A DNA stretch of 64,000 nt from Halicephalobus mephisto (Eukaryota; Nematoda; Chromadorea; Rhabditida; Panagrolaimidae), in the NCBI GenBank assembly GCA_009193035.1, contig SWDT01000019.1, forward strand, positions 248,001 to 312,000. The letters run 5' to 3'. Every line of letters starts with the position of its first letter. The first letter of the stretch is position 1. Under the pieces are notes generated by a model. The model saw nothing but the letters and a program-made list of their open reading frames with translations, was not told where the DNA came from and made no database searches. The position numbers and the translations under genes are program-made. Below are positions 1 to 11,307 of the stretch, one piece after another.

Positions 1-70
1 ATATTAGTTCAAAGGAGCAGACAATTGAAAACTGTTTAAAATTGTTTGTAAATTTTGATTTTGTGCGACA

Positions 71-222
71 TAAGTAAAAGTAAAAGTAAAAGTAAAAGTA
101 AAAGTAAAAGTAAAAGTAAAAGTAAAAGTAAAAGTAAAAGTAAAAGTAAAAGTAAAAGTAAAAGTAAAAGTAAAAGTAAAAGTAAAAGTAAAAGTAAAAG
201 TAAAAGTAAAAGTAAAAGTAAA
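71..222. repeat. Hexanucleotide microsatellite (AAAAGT)n
   Basis: About 25 near-perfect copies of the 6-bp unit AAAAGT run without interruption. A simple sequence repeat with no coding potential. Confidence 0.97.
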
Positions 223-240
223 CTTTCTTCATGACGTGAT

Positions 241-380
241 CAGAGCTGTTAATTTTCCAAAATCTTCGGTTTTCGAATCGAATATTGGATTCGAAATTGA
301 ATTTTTAAATTTTCAAACTCGAATTAGTTCAAAATCGGTCCGAAATCCGATTCGAAAGTTCAAAATTGACAACTCAGGAC
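241..380. repeat. Inverted-repeat element related to the one at 55.4-56.0 kb
   Basis: The segment starts with GAGCTGTTAATTTT and ends with AAAATTGACAACTC, imperfect inverted copies of each other. The inside is rich in TTCGAA and GATTCGAAA words. The same layout (start AGAGCTGTCGAG, end near CAAGAGCT, TTCGA-rich inside) recurs at about 55385-55980, so this is probably a short MITE-like family. The stretch 381-835 holds no recognisable gene, only AT-rich sequence. Confidence 0.45.
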
Positions 381-835
381 ATGATTGAAAAAATAAACCC
401 CGGGATTTATTTTAGAGGGAATACGGTAATTTAATATTTTCAACATAATGAGACATGTCATATCTCACACGTTAAAGCACGATCATCGACGTATTAATGA
501 TTTTTTTGCACAACCACTTCGATAAATTGAAAAATTTAAGCATTCCGTTCCTACACAAAAAAATATTAAAGTTGAATATAAAATTTTTTAGTGAAAAAAA
601 CGGAGTCATGAAATTGAAAAATTTTTTGATTCCGATTTCGCCCAAATTTTGTCAAAACAAATGATGGACAGTACTGATAAATAATGCCATCTTGGATTTT
701 GATAAACTAACTTGGTTTTAAAGAAATTGGTCGTCAAAAAACTTTTAAACGCATTCGGTTGTGAAGATGTTAATATTTTCAAGATAATAATTTTAAAAAT
801 TTTTTAAATTCAAAATTACTTTCTTATCCAATTCA

Positions 836-1270
836 AAAATTAGACAGTACTTGGTAAACTCAAAAATTGAATAATACCCAGTAAACTTAAAAATTGGATA
901 ATACCCAGTAAACTCAAAAATTGAATAGTACCTAATAAACTTAAAAATTGGATAATATCCAGTAAACTTAAAAATTGAATAATATCCAGTAAACTCAAAA
1001 ATTGGACAGTACCCGGTGAATTCAAAAATTGAATAATACCCAGTAAACTCAAAAATTGAATAATACCCAGTAAACTCAAAAATTGAATAGTACCTAATAA
1101 ACTTAAAAATTGGATAATACCCAGTAAACTTAAAAATTAGACAGTACTTGGTAAACTCAAAAATTGAATAATATCCAGTAAACTCAAAAATTAGACAGTA
1201 CCCGGTGAATTCAAAAATTGAATAATATCCAGTAAACTCAAAAATTAAACAGTACCCGGTGAATTCAAAA
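836..1270. repeat. Minisatellite, ~30-bp units
   Basis: About 14 degenerate copies of a unit of the type AAATTGAATAATACCCAGTA followed by AACTCAAA. It is open in one frame on the minus strand only because the unit length is near a multiple of three; that frame is not a gene. Confidence 0.9.
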
Positions 1271-1397
1271 AACTATCATTATTCATTATTTGGATATTTT
1301 TTACCAAGATAAATTAGTAACAAATCAAATCTGAAACATCCCGGAAATATGTTTAATTTCCTACAGAACTTTTAACAATTATCATTATTTTTCTAAC

Positions 1398-1784
1398 CTT
1401 GTTAAAAATAAACGGGAACATCAGAGCAGTACATCTGTTGGCTCCCAACATAATTGACCAAAGCCCCCATTGAAAATCAGAATATAAAACCAGGATCATA
1501 GCTATAGAAGTCAATTTTCCTGAGTGATCTGGTTGGATTACTTGTGCTACGTCAAAAGTGAGGGATGATACGATGTCGAGAAAATATCCGTAATTTATCA
1601 AAGCAAAATAGGCTGTTTTTAAAGGAGATGTACCGGATTTCAAAAACTCATTGCAGAAGAATATCAGGACTGTGAATTCTAGAAAACATCCAAGAACAGA
1701 AAGAATAATATTTCCCCAAAAAAGAAAATCTTGTTCAACTGCAACAGGCTCCAAATCTGGAGAACTGAAATTCACATCGGACAT
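1398..1784 (-). CDS. Serpentine (7TM) chemoreceptor, first exon only
   Basis: 129 codons of a nematode serpentine-receptor-like protein. Seen: hydrophobic segments at about residues 22-48 (TM1), 57-78 (TM2) and 92-118 (TM3), with the motif GANRCTALMFP at the inner end of TM3, like the NR.TA..FP motif of Srg/Srv-type families. The exon ends with a good donor (AAG, then GTTAGA) in phase 0. Upstream, TTATTTCAG about 36 nt before the ATG is a plausible trans-splice acceptor. No exon for TM4-TM7 is visible between 1 and 1397, where a minisatellite lies. The rest is either beyond the left edge or lost. The exact sr family is not certain. Confidence 0.65.
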
Positions 1785-2072
1785 TGGTGAACTTAGAAAA
1801 AAAATTTGGATTTTAGCTGAAATAAGATTTTTTTAAAACAAAGATCATAAGATATAAAGTGTCAGAAAAAGTCTGTAGGTGTTTCAAATCTGTTAATACT
1901 TAATGAATTTTAAGAATTCTACTGTGATGTTTAAAAATAAATTCCTTATGCTCAGTTAATGTTACCTAAATTTTATGAATTCATAAAATGAAAAACACCT
2001 GCTTATGACCAATGACAAAGAAATATTTTTGTAACCGAAAAAAATTCAATTTAAACATAAAACTAATAAAAA

Positions 2073-2276
2073 AGCTTGTCTAAAATATATAAGGTTTACA
2101 TGGTGCTTTTCTGGATCTCCTCCCCTTGTAAGCATTACATATTTTAGACAAGCTTCTTTATAGGTTATTTTAGCTTTTTTTTAATTTAATGAGCTTGCCT
2201 AAAATATGTAGGGCTTACAGAAGGAAGGAGGTCTCAGAAAAATTCCATGTAACCTTTATATATTTTAGACAAGCTC
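2073..2276. repeat. Two ~84-bp terminal-inverted-repeat elements in head-to-head orientation
   Basis: Each unit (2073-2155 and 2191-2276) begins AGCTTGTCTAAAATAT or a close variant and ends ATATTTTAGACAAGCT, so each has ~17-bp terminal inverted repeats. The second unit is an inverted, roughly 80% similar copy of the first, so the pair forms a larger cruciform-capable palindrome. MITE-like; no coding capacity. Confidence 0.75.
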
Positions 2277-2639
2277 CCTAAAACCTTGGACAAAAATACA
2301 CATGACATTTCTGCATTCTGTACCTTGTAGTGAAAGAGAGTTATGGTACGAAATAGGCTACTGTCAGGTCCTCGGTTACAAGGTTTATTAGTAACAGGTA
2401 GAAACAATAGATATCAAGTACAATACAAATGAGTCGAGGAGCAAGTTTCCTTATACCCTAATACGGACTGTTCTAAACCGGAGATAACTACTTTCTGAAG
2501 ATATGCTAGTCCTTATGCTATCTTGAATTCACTGGTTTCAACAGTTATTATTAGTAAATATAAATTATAGATTGCACGACATTTGTGTCCCGAGCATTTA
2601 TTTTCCAATTCCGCAGTCAGAGCTGAGCAAGAAGTACTC

Positions 2640-2745
2640 ATAATAGGGTAATCATGTCCGTAAACGCTGAATCCGAAGTGAGAATAAGAAGTTGACCTGC
2701 AGAATCCAGAATTCTGAAGACTAAATCCCAATTTTAAGGACAACT
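2640..2745. repeat. Copy of a dispersed palindrome-derived repeat
   Basis: The words AATAGGGTAATCA, CTGAATCCGAAGT, GAATAAGAA and GAATCCAGAATTCTGAAG occur in the same order as in the large palindrome centred near 11060 and the one near 38070. This copy seems to hold one arm only. Confidence 0.5.
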
Positions 2746-2998
2746 AAAATTCTTTACTGGGGACTTCATACAAAAAGTGGAAATTTATCTAGAATGGCTT
2801 TTAAACTGCCATATAATAAATACAAAGTTATTTAAGATAGTTTTTATTTTTTAAGTTAATGTTGTAGAAATTGGAACATAAATGCTAGGAACAAAAATAT
2901 CGCATCAAGATGTTTTTGGAATGAAAGGATTACGAAGAAGACGAGCATGAGAATAGTACAATAAAAAGTAAAATCATTGTGGTGTAAATAATATACGT

Positions 2999-3340
2999 AA
3001 AATCCAAATACAACAACACGATTCCCTCAGGGAGTCTCCGCTCTATCAGCCGACTTGTCCAAATCACGATATAAGGCTAGGAAAACTGAACCTCGCGGAG
3101 AGGAAATCAGATGGTTCATTGAATCTATTGGATTTCTGTGGAGATCCGTCGGTTCTAGTTAACGAGCCTAAGAACGCATCTTCTTTCTATTCACTTGATA
3201 ATGTTGAATAAACTTATTTGGCAAACTACCTATGGTAGGAACCTCAATTGTCTGCTCGATCTCGGAGCCGTGTAACTATGATTAAATGCTCAACATCCTA
3301 CGCAGCCCCGGAGACCCATACTACTCATGTTTTTGAGTGT
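2999..3340. other. GC-richer unexplained island
   Basis: Local base composition is clearly less AT-rich than the surroundings, with segments such as CCTCAGGGAGTCTCCGC and GATCTCGGAGCCGTG. No long reading frame, rRNA or tRNA structure is recognised. It could be the remnant of a mobile element or non-coding RNA gene. The sequence around it, 2300-3600, has no gene I can support. Confidence 0.3.
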
Positions 3341-3627
3341 TGTGTGCCATGGATCCAAAGTGATATTTTTTTTGTGGCCCAAATTGTCTATCTTTAGCTC
3401 AATCTAGAGGTATTTGTGAGTTACAAAAACTTGAAAGAAAATCCGAAATCGTAAAAATAAATCTGTTACGAAGTATTGTGTACCACATACGGCCCACATT
3501 GTCCACAAAGTGTTGATATGTTCGTTGTGAATTTTCACGACGGAAATTGATTTTTTTACGAATTTGTACGAAAATTTCCATTTTTAACAACGTTAAATTG
3601 GAAATTTTACTTTTATTTTTTAAATTC

Positions 3628-4493
3628 AAGGCCACCAGATTTTCGAATCAACTCTTTTTTCAAAATTCCAGGTGTTTTCGTTGTTGATTCTGACGTCATT
3701 CAAGTTGGACCATCTTACAGTATAAGGACGGATCGTGGGGAGTTTGATTCCCGGAACGAGTTTTCCTGGTTTGGCCTGAGCAGCGAAGGCACTCTGGACA
3801 TAAGCCACATCTTGATTGAAGAAATCCCCAGCATAATTTCTCTGAATTCAATAATTATCACAAAGTTAAAAATAATCGTTCCGAAATTGTCCCAGTATGA
3901 AATTTACAATTTTTTGGAGAATTTTAAAATTTAAATTTTTCAAAAATTTTTACGAAATTCTGAAAGATTATAATTTTTCACTGGATTCTGAAAAGTTTAG
4001 GAAAATTTATGATGTTCTTCCAGAAATTCCCAGGAGATTTTCGAAAGTTTCAGAATCTTTCATCGGATTCTGAAAATTTCAAAAATTTCGAATTTTTTAA
4101 AAATTCTGAAAATTTCAAAAATTTTTATTAATTTTTGAAATATTTTAAAATTTTTTCGATTTTTTAAAGAATATGGAAATTTTAACAGAAGTCTGAAAAG
4201 TTTCAGAATCTTCCATCGGATTCTGAAAATTTCGAAAATTTTAAAAAGTTTTTTAAATCTTTAAAAAATTTCGAAAATTTTTAATAAATTGAATTTTGAA
4301 GTTTTTAGAATTCAGTGAAAATTTTCGAAAATTTAAAAAAATTTTTGAAACTTTTAAAAATAAAAATACCGACTCCTTTATACGGTAATTTCACAGCTTT
4401 GTAGACATATGGCGAAAATTCTTGATTGGCTCCTTCTTGACCAGTTATTTCAGAAATAAAAAAGAAAATTAAAAAAACACCGAATTTCATCAT
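3628..4493 (-). CDS. Small secreted protein, two exons
   Basis: Exon 1 starts at 4493 (ATGATGAAA) and encodes a clear signal peptide (MMKFGVFLIFFFISEITG) followed by a short acidic segment. Exon 2 runs from about 3838 (acceptor GAATTCAG) to the stop near 3628 and encodes about 70 residues ending in IWWP. The best-looking exon 1 donor (after 4370, GTATTT) is phase 1 while exon 2 is open in phase 0. The junction is therefore uncertain: a weaker phase-0 donor (GTCGGT), a small missing exon or a frameshift would explain it. About 110 aa in total, no family recognised; probably secreted. Confidence 0.5.
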
Positions 4494-4619
4494 TTTTTGG
4501 ATCACAACAATCGATTTTTCATTTATGGCTATTCTTAGATGGTTATCTCCTTCGGCAATTGCGCAACTGGTCTTTTTCGACAGCTGTCTTCGAATTTTAA
4601 AAATTTTCGAAAAATTCAA

Positions 4620-4970
4620 ATTTTAAAAATCTTCAAAAATTTGAATATTAAAACCCTTCGAAAATTCGAATTCCAAAAATCTTCAAAAATTCAAATTTCA
4701 AAGATCTTCAAAAATTTGAATATTAAAAACCTTCAAAAATTCGAATTTTAAAAATTTTCAAAAAATTCGAATTTTAAAAACCTTCAAAAATTCGAATTCC
4801 AAAAATCTTCAAAAATTCGAATTTCAAAGATTTTAAAAAAATTTGAATTTTAAAAGATCTTTGAAAAATGCAAATTTCAAAAATTTTCGAAAAATTAAAA
4901 CTAAAAATTTCCGAAAAATGGGAATTTTAAAAACCTTTGAAAAATGCAAATTTTAAAAAATCTCCCGGGA
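4620..4970. repeat. Degenerate ~33-bp A/T tandem repeats
   Basis: Variants of AAATTCGAATTTTAAAAAT and CTTCAAAAATTCGAA repeat about ten times. Frames that run through it are repeat artefacts. Confidence 0.8.
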
Positions 4971-5029
4971 AATTCTGCGCAAACGAATAAATTCAAAATT
5001 GCCAAATTTATGGACTAGTGTTGTTTCAG

Positions 5030-5177
5030 TTGTTGACATTTTTTTTGGAGATGAGATGGTCATTTGCCCGAGGCGGAATATCGTGTATCTAGTCGAGAAG
5101 AACACTCATGTCTGCGAGACCAGTCGAGGCGGTCGCTCTCTGTCCTTCGAACCGTGGACGTACAAAAGACTGGTCGG
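5030..5177 (+). CDS. Orphan internal exon of unknown gene
   Basis: A 148-nt open segment with higher GC than its surroundings lies between an acceptor (TGTTGTTTCAG) and a donor (GTCGG, then GTAAAA). It encodes about 49 residues starting VDIFFGDEMVICPRRN and ending TYKRLVG. Downstream acceptors near 5594 and 5610 allow a short terminal exon, which would stop within a few codons in the required phase. No upstream exon was found in the A/T repeats before it. Either a gene whose other exons I cannot see or a gene relic. Confidence 0.4.
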
Positions 5178-5689
5178 GTAAAACATTGTTTCTTTTGTTC
5201 ATTAACGTTTCATCTATTTTAAAATGTGCAAATCAACTTTTTTGTTGAATTGTCTCGACGCGAATTTTCAGAATTTTTTAAAATTTAAAATTTTTAAATA
5301 ATGTTACTATAAAAATCAACTTTTTTGTTGAATTGTCTCAACGCGAATTTCTGAAATTTTTTAAAATAATGTTATTACAAAAATCAACTTTTTTGTTGAA
5401 TTGTCTCGACGCGAATTTTCAGAATTTTTTAAAATTTAAAATTTTTAAATAATATTATTACAAAAATCAACTTTTTTGTCGAATTTCTGGAATTTTCGAA
5501 AATTTCGGAATAATTCAGAATTTTTTTTAGGTTTTTAAGATTCTGGAAAATTAAAAGTTTAAATTATATTTTAGTAGTTTTTATGTAATTTCAGCTAAAT
5601 TAAATTTCAGAATAGTTATTCTGTTATTGTGACGTTTGACGGAAAGACGCACCTTTCCGCGGAATCATGAGCTGTTTGATTTGGCTGTA

Positions 5690-6062
5690 GAAAAAAATAT
5701 AAGATGAAAAAATATAAGATGAAAAAATATAAAATGGAAAAATATAAGATGGAAAAATATAAAATGGAAAAAATATAAAATATTAAATAGAAAAAATATT
5801 AAACCAATTATGATGATGTCCCAAAATCTTCCATAGTGTTGTTATCACCATGGTCTAGATGCCTAAGCTCAATCCCAAAAGCCGATTTTTACACATAATT
5901 AGTGATTTATTTCATACCTTATATTTTTTCTTCTTACATTCCTTCCATCTTATATTTTTCCTTTCATTTTTTTTCTAATATTTTTTCTTATTTTTTCTTA
6001 TTTTTTTTTTCTTATTTTTTTTCTTATTTTTTTTCTTATTTTTTTCTATCTTATATTTTTTC
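5690..6062. repeat. AT-rich inverted pair of short tandem repeats
   Basis: 5690-5790 has about 8 copies of an AAAAATATAAGATGG-type unit. 5915-6062 holds the complementary type (CTTATATTTTTTC), so the two blocks could form a long hairpin. Confidence 0.6.
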
Positions 6063-6246
6063 CGTTCACGGTTTGATTTTGGACCACGCGTTTTTCGAAA
6101 TTGGAATCGTCGATCGATCTCGATTTTGCATTTTCCAATGTTTTTGTTTCTGTCAAGTCAAAACATTAAAAACTTTATTTTCCATTATTTTTAATATAAT
6201 TCTTTTTTAAATTTTTTAAAATTTATTTTTCAAAATATTGTCAGAG

Positions 6247-6410
6247 GATGATTGATTCCAAAATTTTTACATTTTCCGACCACAAATGTCCCAAAACAAC
6301 TGCCACAGCTGTGATGATTCAACTTTGTATAATTATCGATTTCCTGTTTGTTGCCAGATCACTGGAAGAAAATTTTTTGCCGCGCGATTCCACTTCTTTT
6401 TTTTCGAGAA
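6247..6410 (+). CDS. Possible orphan exon
   Basis: Behind a good acceptor (ATTGTCAG) there are about 50 open codons of better-than-background composition, including SDHKCPKTTATAVMIQLC, before the sequence dissolves into repeats. No clear donor. It may belong with the exon at 5030-5177, but the phases do not obviously fit. Confidence 0.22.
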
Positions 6411-6800
6411 AATTCAAAAAATTCATATATCACGTTTTTAAAAAAACTCATATATTATTTTTTTGAAAGAAGTTTATATATCGTGTTTTTGAAAAAATTC
6501 ATATATTATTTTTTTAAAGAAGTTCATATATCGTGTTTTTGAAAAAATTCATATATAATTTTTTTTTGAAGAAAATTCATATATTATTTTTTTGAAGAAA
6601 ATTCATATATTATTTTTTTTGAAGAAAATTCATATTTTTTTTTGAAGAAAATTCATATATTATTTTTTTAAAGAAGTTCATATATCGTTTTTTTTAAAAT
6701 TTGTCTTGTTTTTTTTTGGAAAAATTCATATATCTTTTTTTTGAAAAAAAATCATATATTATTTTTTTTTGAAGAAAATTCAAAAAATTCGGTGTATCGT
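6411..6800. repeat. ~35-bp tandem repeats, TTCATATATTATTTTTTTGAAGAAAA type
   Basis: About ten degenerate copies of a unit containing TTCATATAT and a T-run. No gene. Confidence 0.85.
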
Positions 6801-7019
6801 GTTTTTTTGAAAACATTTAGGGTCTGCATGATAAATGATGAAATTTTTACTTAATCGCATGGAAATAAAATTGTGAAATATTGAGGTTTAGAGTTCTGAA
6901 AATCACTTTAGAATGTTTTGATTTTTAGATTTACCTCGAAATTTTGGGATTCTGAAAATTATTTTAAAAACTTTTGGGAAATTTAAAATCTGAAAATTGC
7001 TCCAAAAACTTCGGATTCT

Positions 7020-7215
7020 GAATTTTATTTTAGGATTCTTAGATTCTGAGTCTCATTTTAGGATTCTCAGGTTCTGAATCTCATTTTAGGATTCTCAGGT
7101 TCTGAATCTCATTTTAGGATTCTCAGATTCTGAATCTCATTTTAGGATTCTCAGGTTCTGAATCTCATTTTAGGATTTTCAGATTCTGAATCTCATTTTA
7201 GGATTTTCAGATTCT
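7020..7215. repeat. 27-bp tandem repeats
   Basis: Seven copies of a unit of the type TTCTGAATCTCATTTTAGGA plus TTCTCAG. 6800-7600 contains no other feature apart from AT-rich sequence. Confidence 0.9.
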
Positions 7216-7634
7216 AAAACCTCCTTCAGGGTTTTTAGATTTCGAAGCTTCGAAAAAATTCATTTCTAAATCTATTTAAAAACTCGATATTTTGTATTTT
7301 TTTTCATTCTATTACATGAACAAAATTGAAGTCTAACGTAAAAACAATTTTTCATATATCATCCAGACCTTTGGTTTAAAAAACGCGTTATATTTGAATT
7401 TTTTTGCTAACTTTAACCTTTTCTATTTTATTTCCATTTGACCTATGTGATCGATTGTTTTTAAACATATATGGAACTGAATGGCCTAAACGGGGATAAA
7501 CAAAAGTCAAACGAGGAATCGCCGAAGTTTCATTGATCGAATTTCTTACAAATTTTATTTTTTTATTCTTTTTTTTTATTTTTATTTTTTTTATTAATTT
7601 AAATTATTTCAGGATTATATAAGAAACAGATGCT

Positions 7635-9170
7635 ATGAAGGGAACGTGTTGTTGCTGTTTTTATAACAGCGTCAGAAGTCTCATTTTGATTCTTTCGTTT
7701 TTTTGCATTGTTTCGCTTTTCGCAAATGTTTTGTTACTCAATTTTGCTGTTATTTACAATGATGATATTTTGCCTAGGCATTTTCTAGCTGTTTCAACAA
7801 AAGGATTCGGTGAGTTTTTATTTAAAGAAATATTCTAATTAAAAAACAATATATAGTTTTTTTTAATTTCAAAATTTCTGTTTAAAAGTAAAAAATAGAA
7901 AATTTGGTAGTTTATAATTAAAATTGATATATTTTTTGTTTATATTTTTAATTTTTATAAAAATAGTTTTTAAAAATTTCAAAATTTCTGTTCAAAAGTA
8001 AAAAATAGGAAATTTGATGTTTTATAATTAAAATTGATATATTATTTATTTATATTTTTAATTTTAAAATTTCTGTTCAAAAGTAAAAAATAGGAAATTC
8101 GCTAATTCAGAAATATGGGTAAAAAATATATCAATTTTAATTATAATTTTTATAAAAATAATTTTTAAAAATTTCAAAATTTCTGTTCAAAAGTAAAAAA
8201 TAGGAAATTTGATGTTTTATAATTAAAATTGATATATTATTTATTTATATTTTTAATTTTTTTAATTTTAAAATTTCTGTTCAAAAGTAAAAAATAGGAA
8301 ATTCGCTAATTCAGAAATATGGGTAAAAAATATATCAATTTTAATTATAATTTTTATAAAAGTAATTTTTTAAAATTATAAAATTTTTGTTCAAAAATAA
8401 AAGAATAGAAAATTTGATGTTTTATAATTAAAATTGATTTATTTTTGTACTTTTTGTCTAAATTTAGAAATATTAGAAATTTTCGAAAATTTATGTCCAA
8501 ACAATTTTTGAAAGGATTTAATTTTTATAAAAGTGGAATTTATTAATAATTAATAATTTATTTAGTAACTGTTGCTCCTGTTGAGATAACTGGAAATCGG
8601 TCCCGAAGAGGAACAAACAACGAAACGAATTTTGACGAAGGTATTCCGATTGTTGATGATGCTGATTCTACTTTGGATTTGATTACTGAAATTCGAAAAG
8701 TGGAAGAACCTGAATTAAAAAAGAAACCTCCACAAGATGTCGATGATGGACATCCGGTTGTTGATGATTCTTTCGAGAAAGTTGTCATGGCATCGACTTA
8801 TCCGCCGATCATCCCGAACACTCGAAGAATCGTCTTGACTAGGGCTACTTTTGCTCCAGAAGTCGAGAAACCAGAAGATTCGTTAGATGTGCCGGATTCT
8901 GTCACGACAATTTTGCCTTCTTTAGCGACGAAAAGACATGTTAAAAATCCGATTTTTGAGGATAAAGATGAAAATTTTTCTGAAGAAAATCCAATTGAAA
9001 AGTCTCCAGAAAACGAAGATTCATCTCATGTTGATTTTTCCGGTGTTTCTTTCTTCGATAGATCCTGGGATTCAGAAGTCATGGATTGGCTGTTTTTCGC
9101 TGCTCCTGGATTCGGAATGCTTATTTTCCACATTCCGACAAGTTTGTTTCTTAAAACCCTAGTCACATAA
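7635..9170 (+). CDS. 259-aa single-pass membrane protein, unknown function
   Basis: Two exons, 7635-7809 and 8566-9170, join in phase 1 (donor GTGAGT, acceptor ATTTAG), giving 259 aa. The start lies 22 nt after TTATTTCAG, a likely trans-splice acceptor. Residues about 15-40 form one strong hydrophobic segment after a short Cys-rich, basic N-terminus (KGTCCCCFYNSVR), so a signal anchor is likely. The middle (about 60-225) is Glu/Asp/Pro-rich, low in hydrophobics and probably disordered. The last ~30 residues are hydrophobic (DWLFFAAPGFGMLIF) and could touch or cross the membrane. I do not recognise a family. The 756-bp intron consists of tandem copies of a ~100-150-bp AT-rich unit. The Tc1 element begins 97 bp after the stop. 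Confidence 0.8.
7860..8460. repeat. Intronic tandem repeats
   Basis: At least five copies of a unit carrying TTCTGTTCAAAAGTAAAAAA and TTTATAATTAAAATTGATAT fill the intron of the preceding gene. Some stretches are repeated in inverted form. Confidence 0.85.
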
Positions 9171-9266
9171 AATTATTTTATTTCTTTGGTTATTTCTGGT
9201 ATGTCTACTGTAGCAGTCCCATTTGTGATTGAATACAGTAATTTTTTTAAAATAAAAATAGATATA

Positions 9267-10845
9267 CAGTAGCGAGCGAAAAAAAGTTGACACCTAACTT
9301 TTTTGGTTTTAATTTTAAGTAATTTGCTTCTTTTCTTTTATTTTGAGTGAAATTTGTTCTAAATTAGTTCAAAATAGTTGAAAGCATTAATTAATAACAA
9401 AAAAATACTATTCTACTACCAATTTACAAACAACTCGTAATACTTTCGAATGTACGCGCGAGCGAAAAAAAGTTGACACTAACTACTAACCTATTTTATT
9501 AAAAAATAACAACAACAACCAAAACAATATTAATATTTTGTCGGTCCACCTTTTGCTCGAAGAACTGCACGACATCTGGCAGGCATGGAATCAACAAGAG
9601 TACGCAAAACATTACCTGGAATGTTCTTCCAGGTTTCCTCCAAAAGCTTAAACTTCTCATCTGCATTTTAGTTTTAATTGAACTAGCCCGTCTCTTAAGA
9701 TCCTCCCAAAGATGTTCAATGGGATTTAGATCAGGAGACTGAGCAGGCCACTCAAGAACTTTAACTTTTTTCTTCTTGAGAAAGTTTTTAGCTAAATTGG
9801 AGGTATGTTTTGGGTCATTATCTTGCTGGAAAATCCATCCAGATGGCAAGTTTTCGGTAGCAAATGGAAGCATTTGCTCAGATAAAATATCCCGGTAATA
9901 AGCAGCATCCATTATTCGATTTAGACGATATAATGGACCTACTCCGTCTCGGGTAAAACACCCCCATAAAGTTATACTACCTCCCCCGTGCTTTACAGTT
10001 GGTAATACGTAACGTGGATTGAATCTTTCGCACTCTGGACGTCTAACATAACGTATCCCATCTGAAGAGAACAACTTAACCGTAGTTTCATCAGACCATA
10101 GAACTTTATTCCACATCTCAGGAGTCCAATCGCGGTGGTTCAGGGCGAGTCGAAGACGAGCAGCTCTATTTTTCGCAGAAATAGCAGGTTTATTTGCTGG
10201 ACGACGTCCATAGAGCTCCATTTCACGTAATCTCTTTCTCGTCGTTGTTGGATGAACATCCACATTATGTTACTTCTCATTTGAGCATTAAGATCAACAG
10301 CGGTTTTCCATGGATCTTCAACGGACATTCTTCTGAGAATCTGATCTTCACGTTTCGTCGTTTCTCTTTCTCCCACTCCCATCTAGACGCTCCACAGTGC
10401 CATATGTCTTGTACTTCTTCATAGTTTTGCTTACAGCATTAACAGAGCAATGGAAACGCTGTGCTACTATTCGATAACTTTCTGTACGTCTAACAACGGC
10501 CTCAACGATTGCCAGTCGTGTTTCAACAGTTAATTGCTTTTGACGAGACATCTAGAAGCAATCAATTAGTAATTGAATCAAAAATAACAAAACTTACCTT
10601 CTATTCACAGTAGAAATTTTGTCAGGAACAAACCGTCAACTTTTTTTCGCTCGCGCGTATATTCGAAAGTATTACCAGTTGTTTGTAAATTGGTAGTAGA
10701 ATAGTATTTTTTTGTTATTAATTAATGCTTTCAACTATTTTGAACTAATTTAGAACAAATTTCACTCAAAATAAAAGAAAAGAAGCAAATTACTTAAAAT
10801 TAAAACCAAAAAAGTTAGGTGTCAACTTTTTTTCGCTCGCTACTG
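9267..10845 (-). mobile_element. Tc1/mariner transposon, IR/DR type, 1579 bp
   Basis: Terminal inverted repeats of about 212 bp (9267-9478 and 10634-10845) start CAGTAGCGAGCGAAAAAAAG and are flanked by TA duplications (9265-9266, 10846-10847). The motif GCGAGCG + A-run + GTTGACAC occurs at the outer and the inner end of each repeat, the IR/DR arrangement known from some Tc1 families. The two arms differ at only a few bases. One transposase gene lies inside on the minus strand and is frame-broken, so the copy is non-autonomous now but looks recently inserted. Confidence 0.95.
9530..10551 (-). pseudogene. Tc1-like transposase, three frameshifts
   Basis: Reading from 10551, an N-terminal paired-like helix-turn-helix region (LAIVEAVVRRTESYRIVAQR) is followed by the DDE domain. 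Catalytic residues are all visible: D in WSDETT, D in QQDNDPKHTS and E in NPIEHLWEDL, with 34 residues between the second D and the E (DD34E). The frame is broken by single-base shifts near 10370, near 10263 and near 9667. After the last shift the normal C-terminus (ending GGPTKY) continues in another frame to a stop at 9530. Product class is certain; function is lost unless the shifts are sequencing errors. Confidence 0.93.
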
Positions 10846-10857
10846 TAGATGATTCTG

Positions 10858-11262
10858 TCCCGGACACTTGTATTGTAATTTTAACTACTTTAAATCGAAA
10901 ATCACAAACAAAAAACTGTTATTTTGTGTAATTTTTATCGTTTTTGTACGGAAGTTTGAAATAGAAGTCTTTGAAGAAGTCTAAACTTCAGAATCCAGGA
11001 TTCAGAAGGCTTATTCTTAATTCCGACGTCAGATTCAGAATTCTACAAAAATACGTATAATAGGGTGATCAAACCCGTAGATTCTGAATCTGGCGTCGGA
11101 ATTAAGAATTAGTTTTTTAAATCCTGGATTCTGAAGTTTAGACTTCTCTAAAGACTTCTATTTCGAACTTTCATACAAAAACGATAAAAATTACACAAAA
11201 TAACAGTTTTTTGTTTGTGATTTTCGATTTAAAGTAGTTAAAATTGCAATACAAGTGTTCGC
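10858..11262. repeat. 405-bp palindrome (foldback/MITE)
   Basis: The left arm starts near CGGACACTTGTATTG and the right arm ends with CAATACAAGTGTTCG. The arms (~170-190 bp each) match along most of their length, including TTTAAATCGAAAATCACAAA, TTAATTCCGACGTC and GAATCCAGGATTC. The centre lies near 11060. No coding capacity. It sits between the Tc1 element and the first intact exon of the SLC17-like gene. Confidence 0.85.
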
Positions 11263-11307
11263 GATATGACTGTCACATAACGGACGTAATAATCACATGG
11301 TTTTTAG

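Noticed and set aside
840..1079. Minus-strand open frame of repeated SLLGIIQFL units
   Set aside because: Translation of a ~30-bp minisatellite; no start context, splice signals or domain.
4539..4751. Plus-strand frame starting MVISFGNCATG
   Set aside because: Opposite the 5' region of the small secreted-protein gene and continues into A/T repeats.
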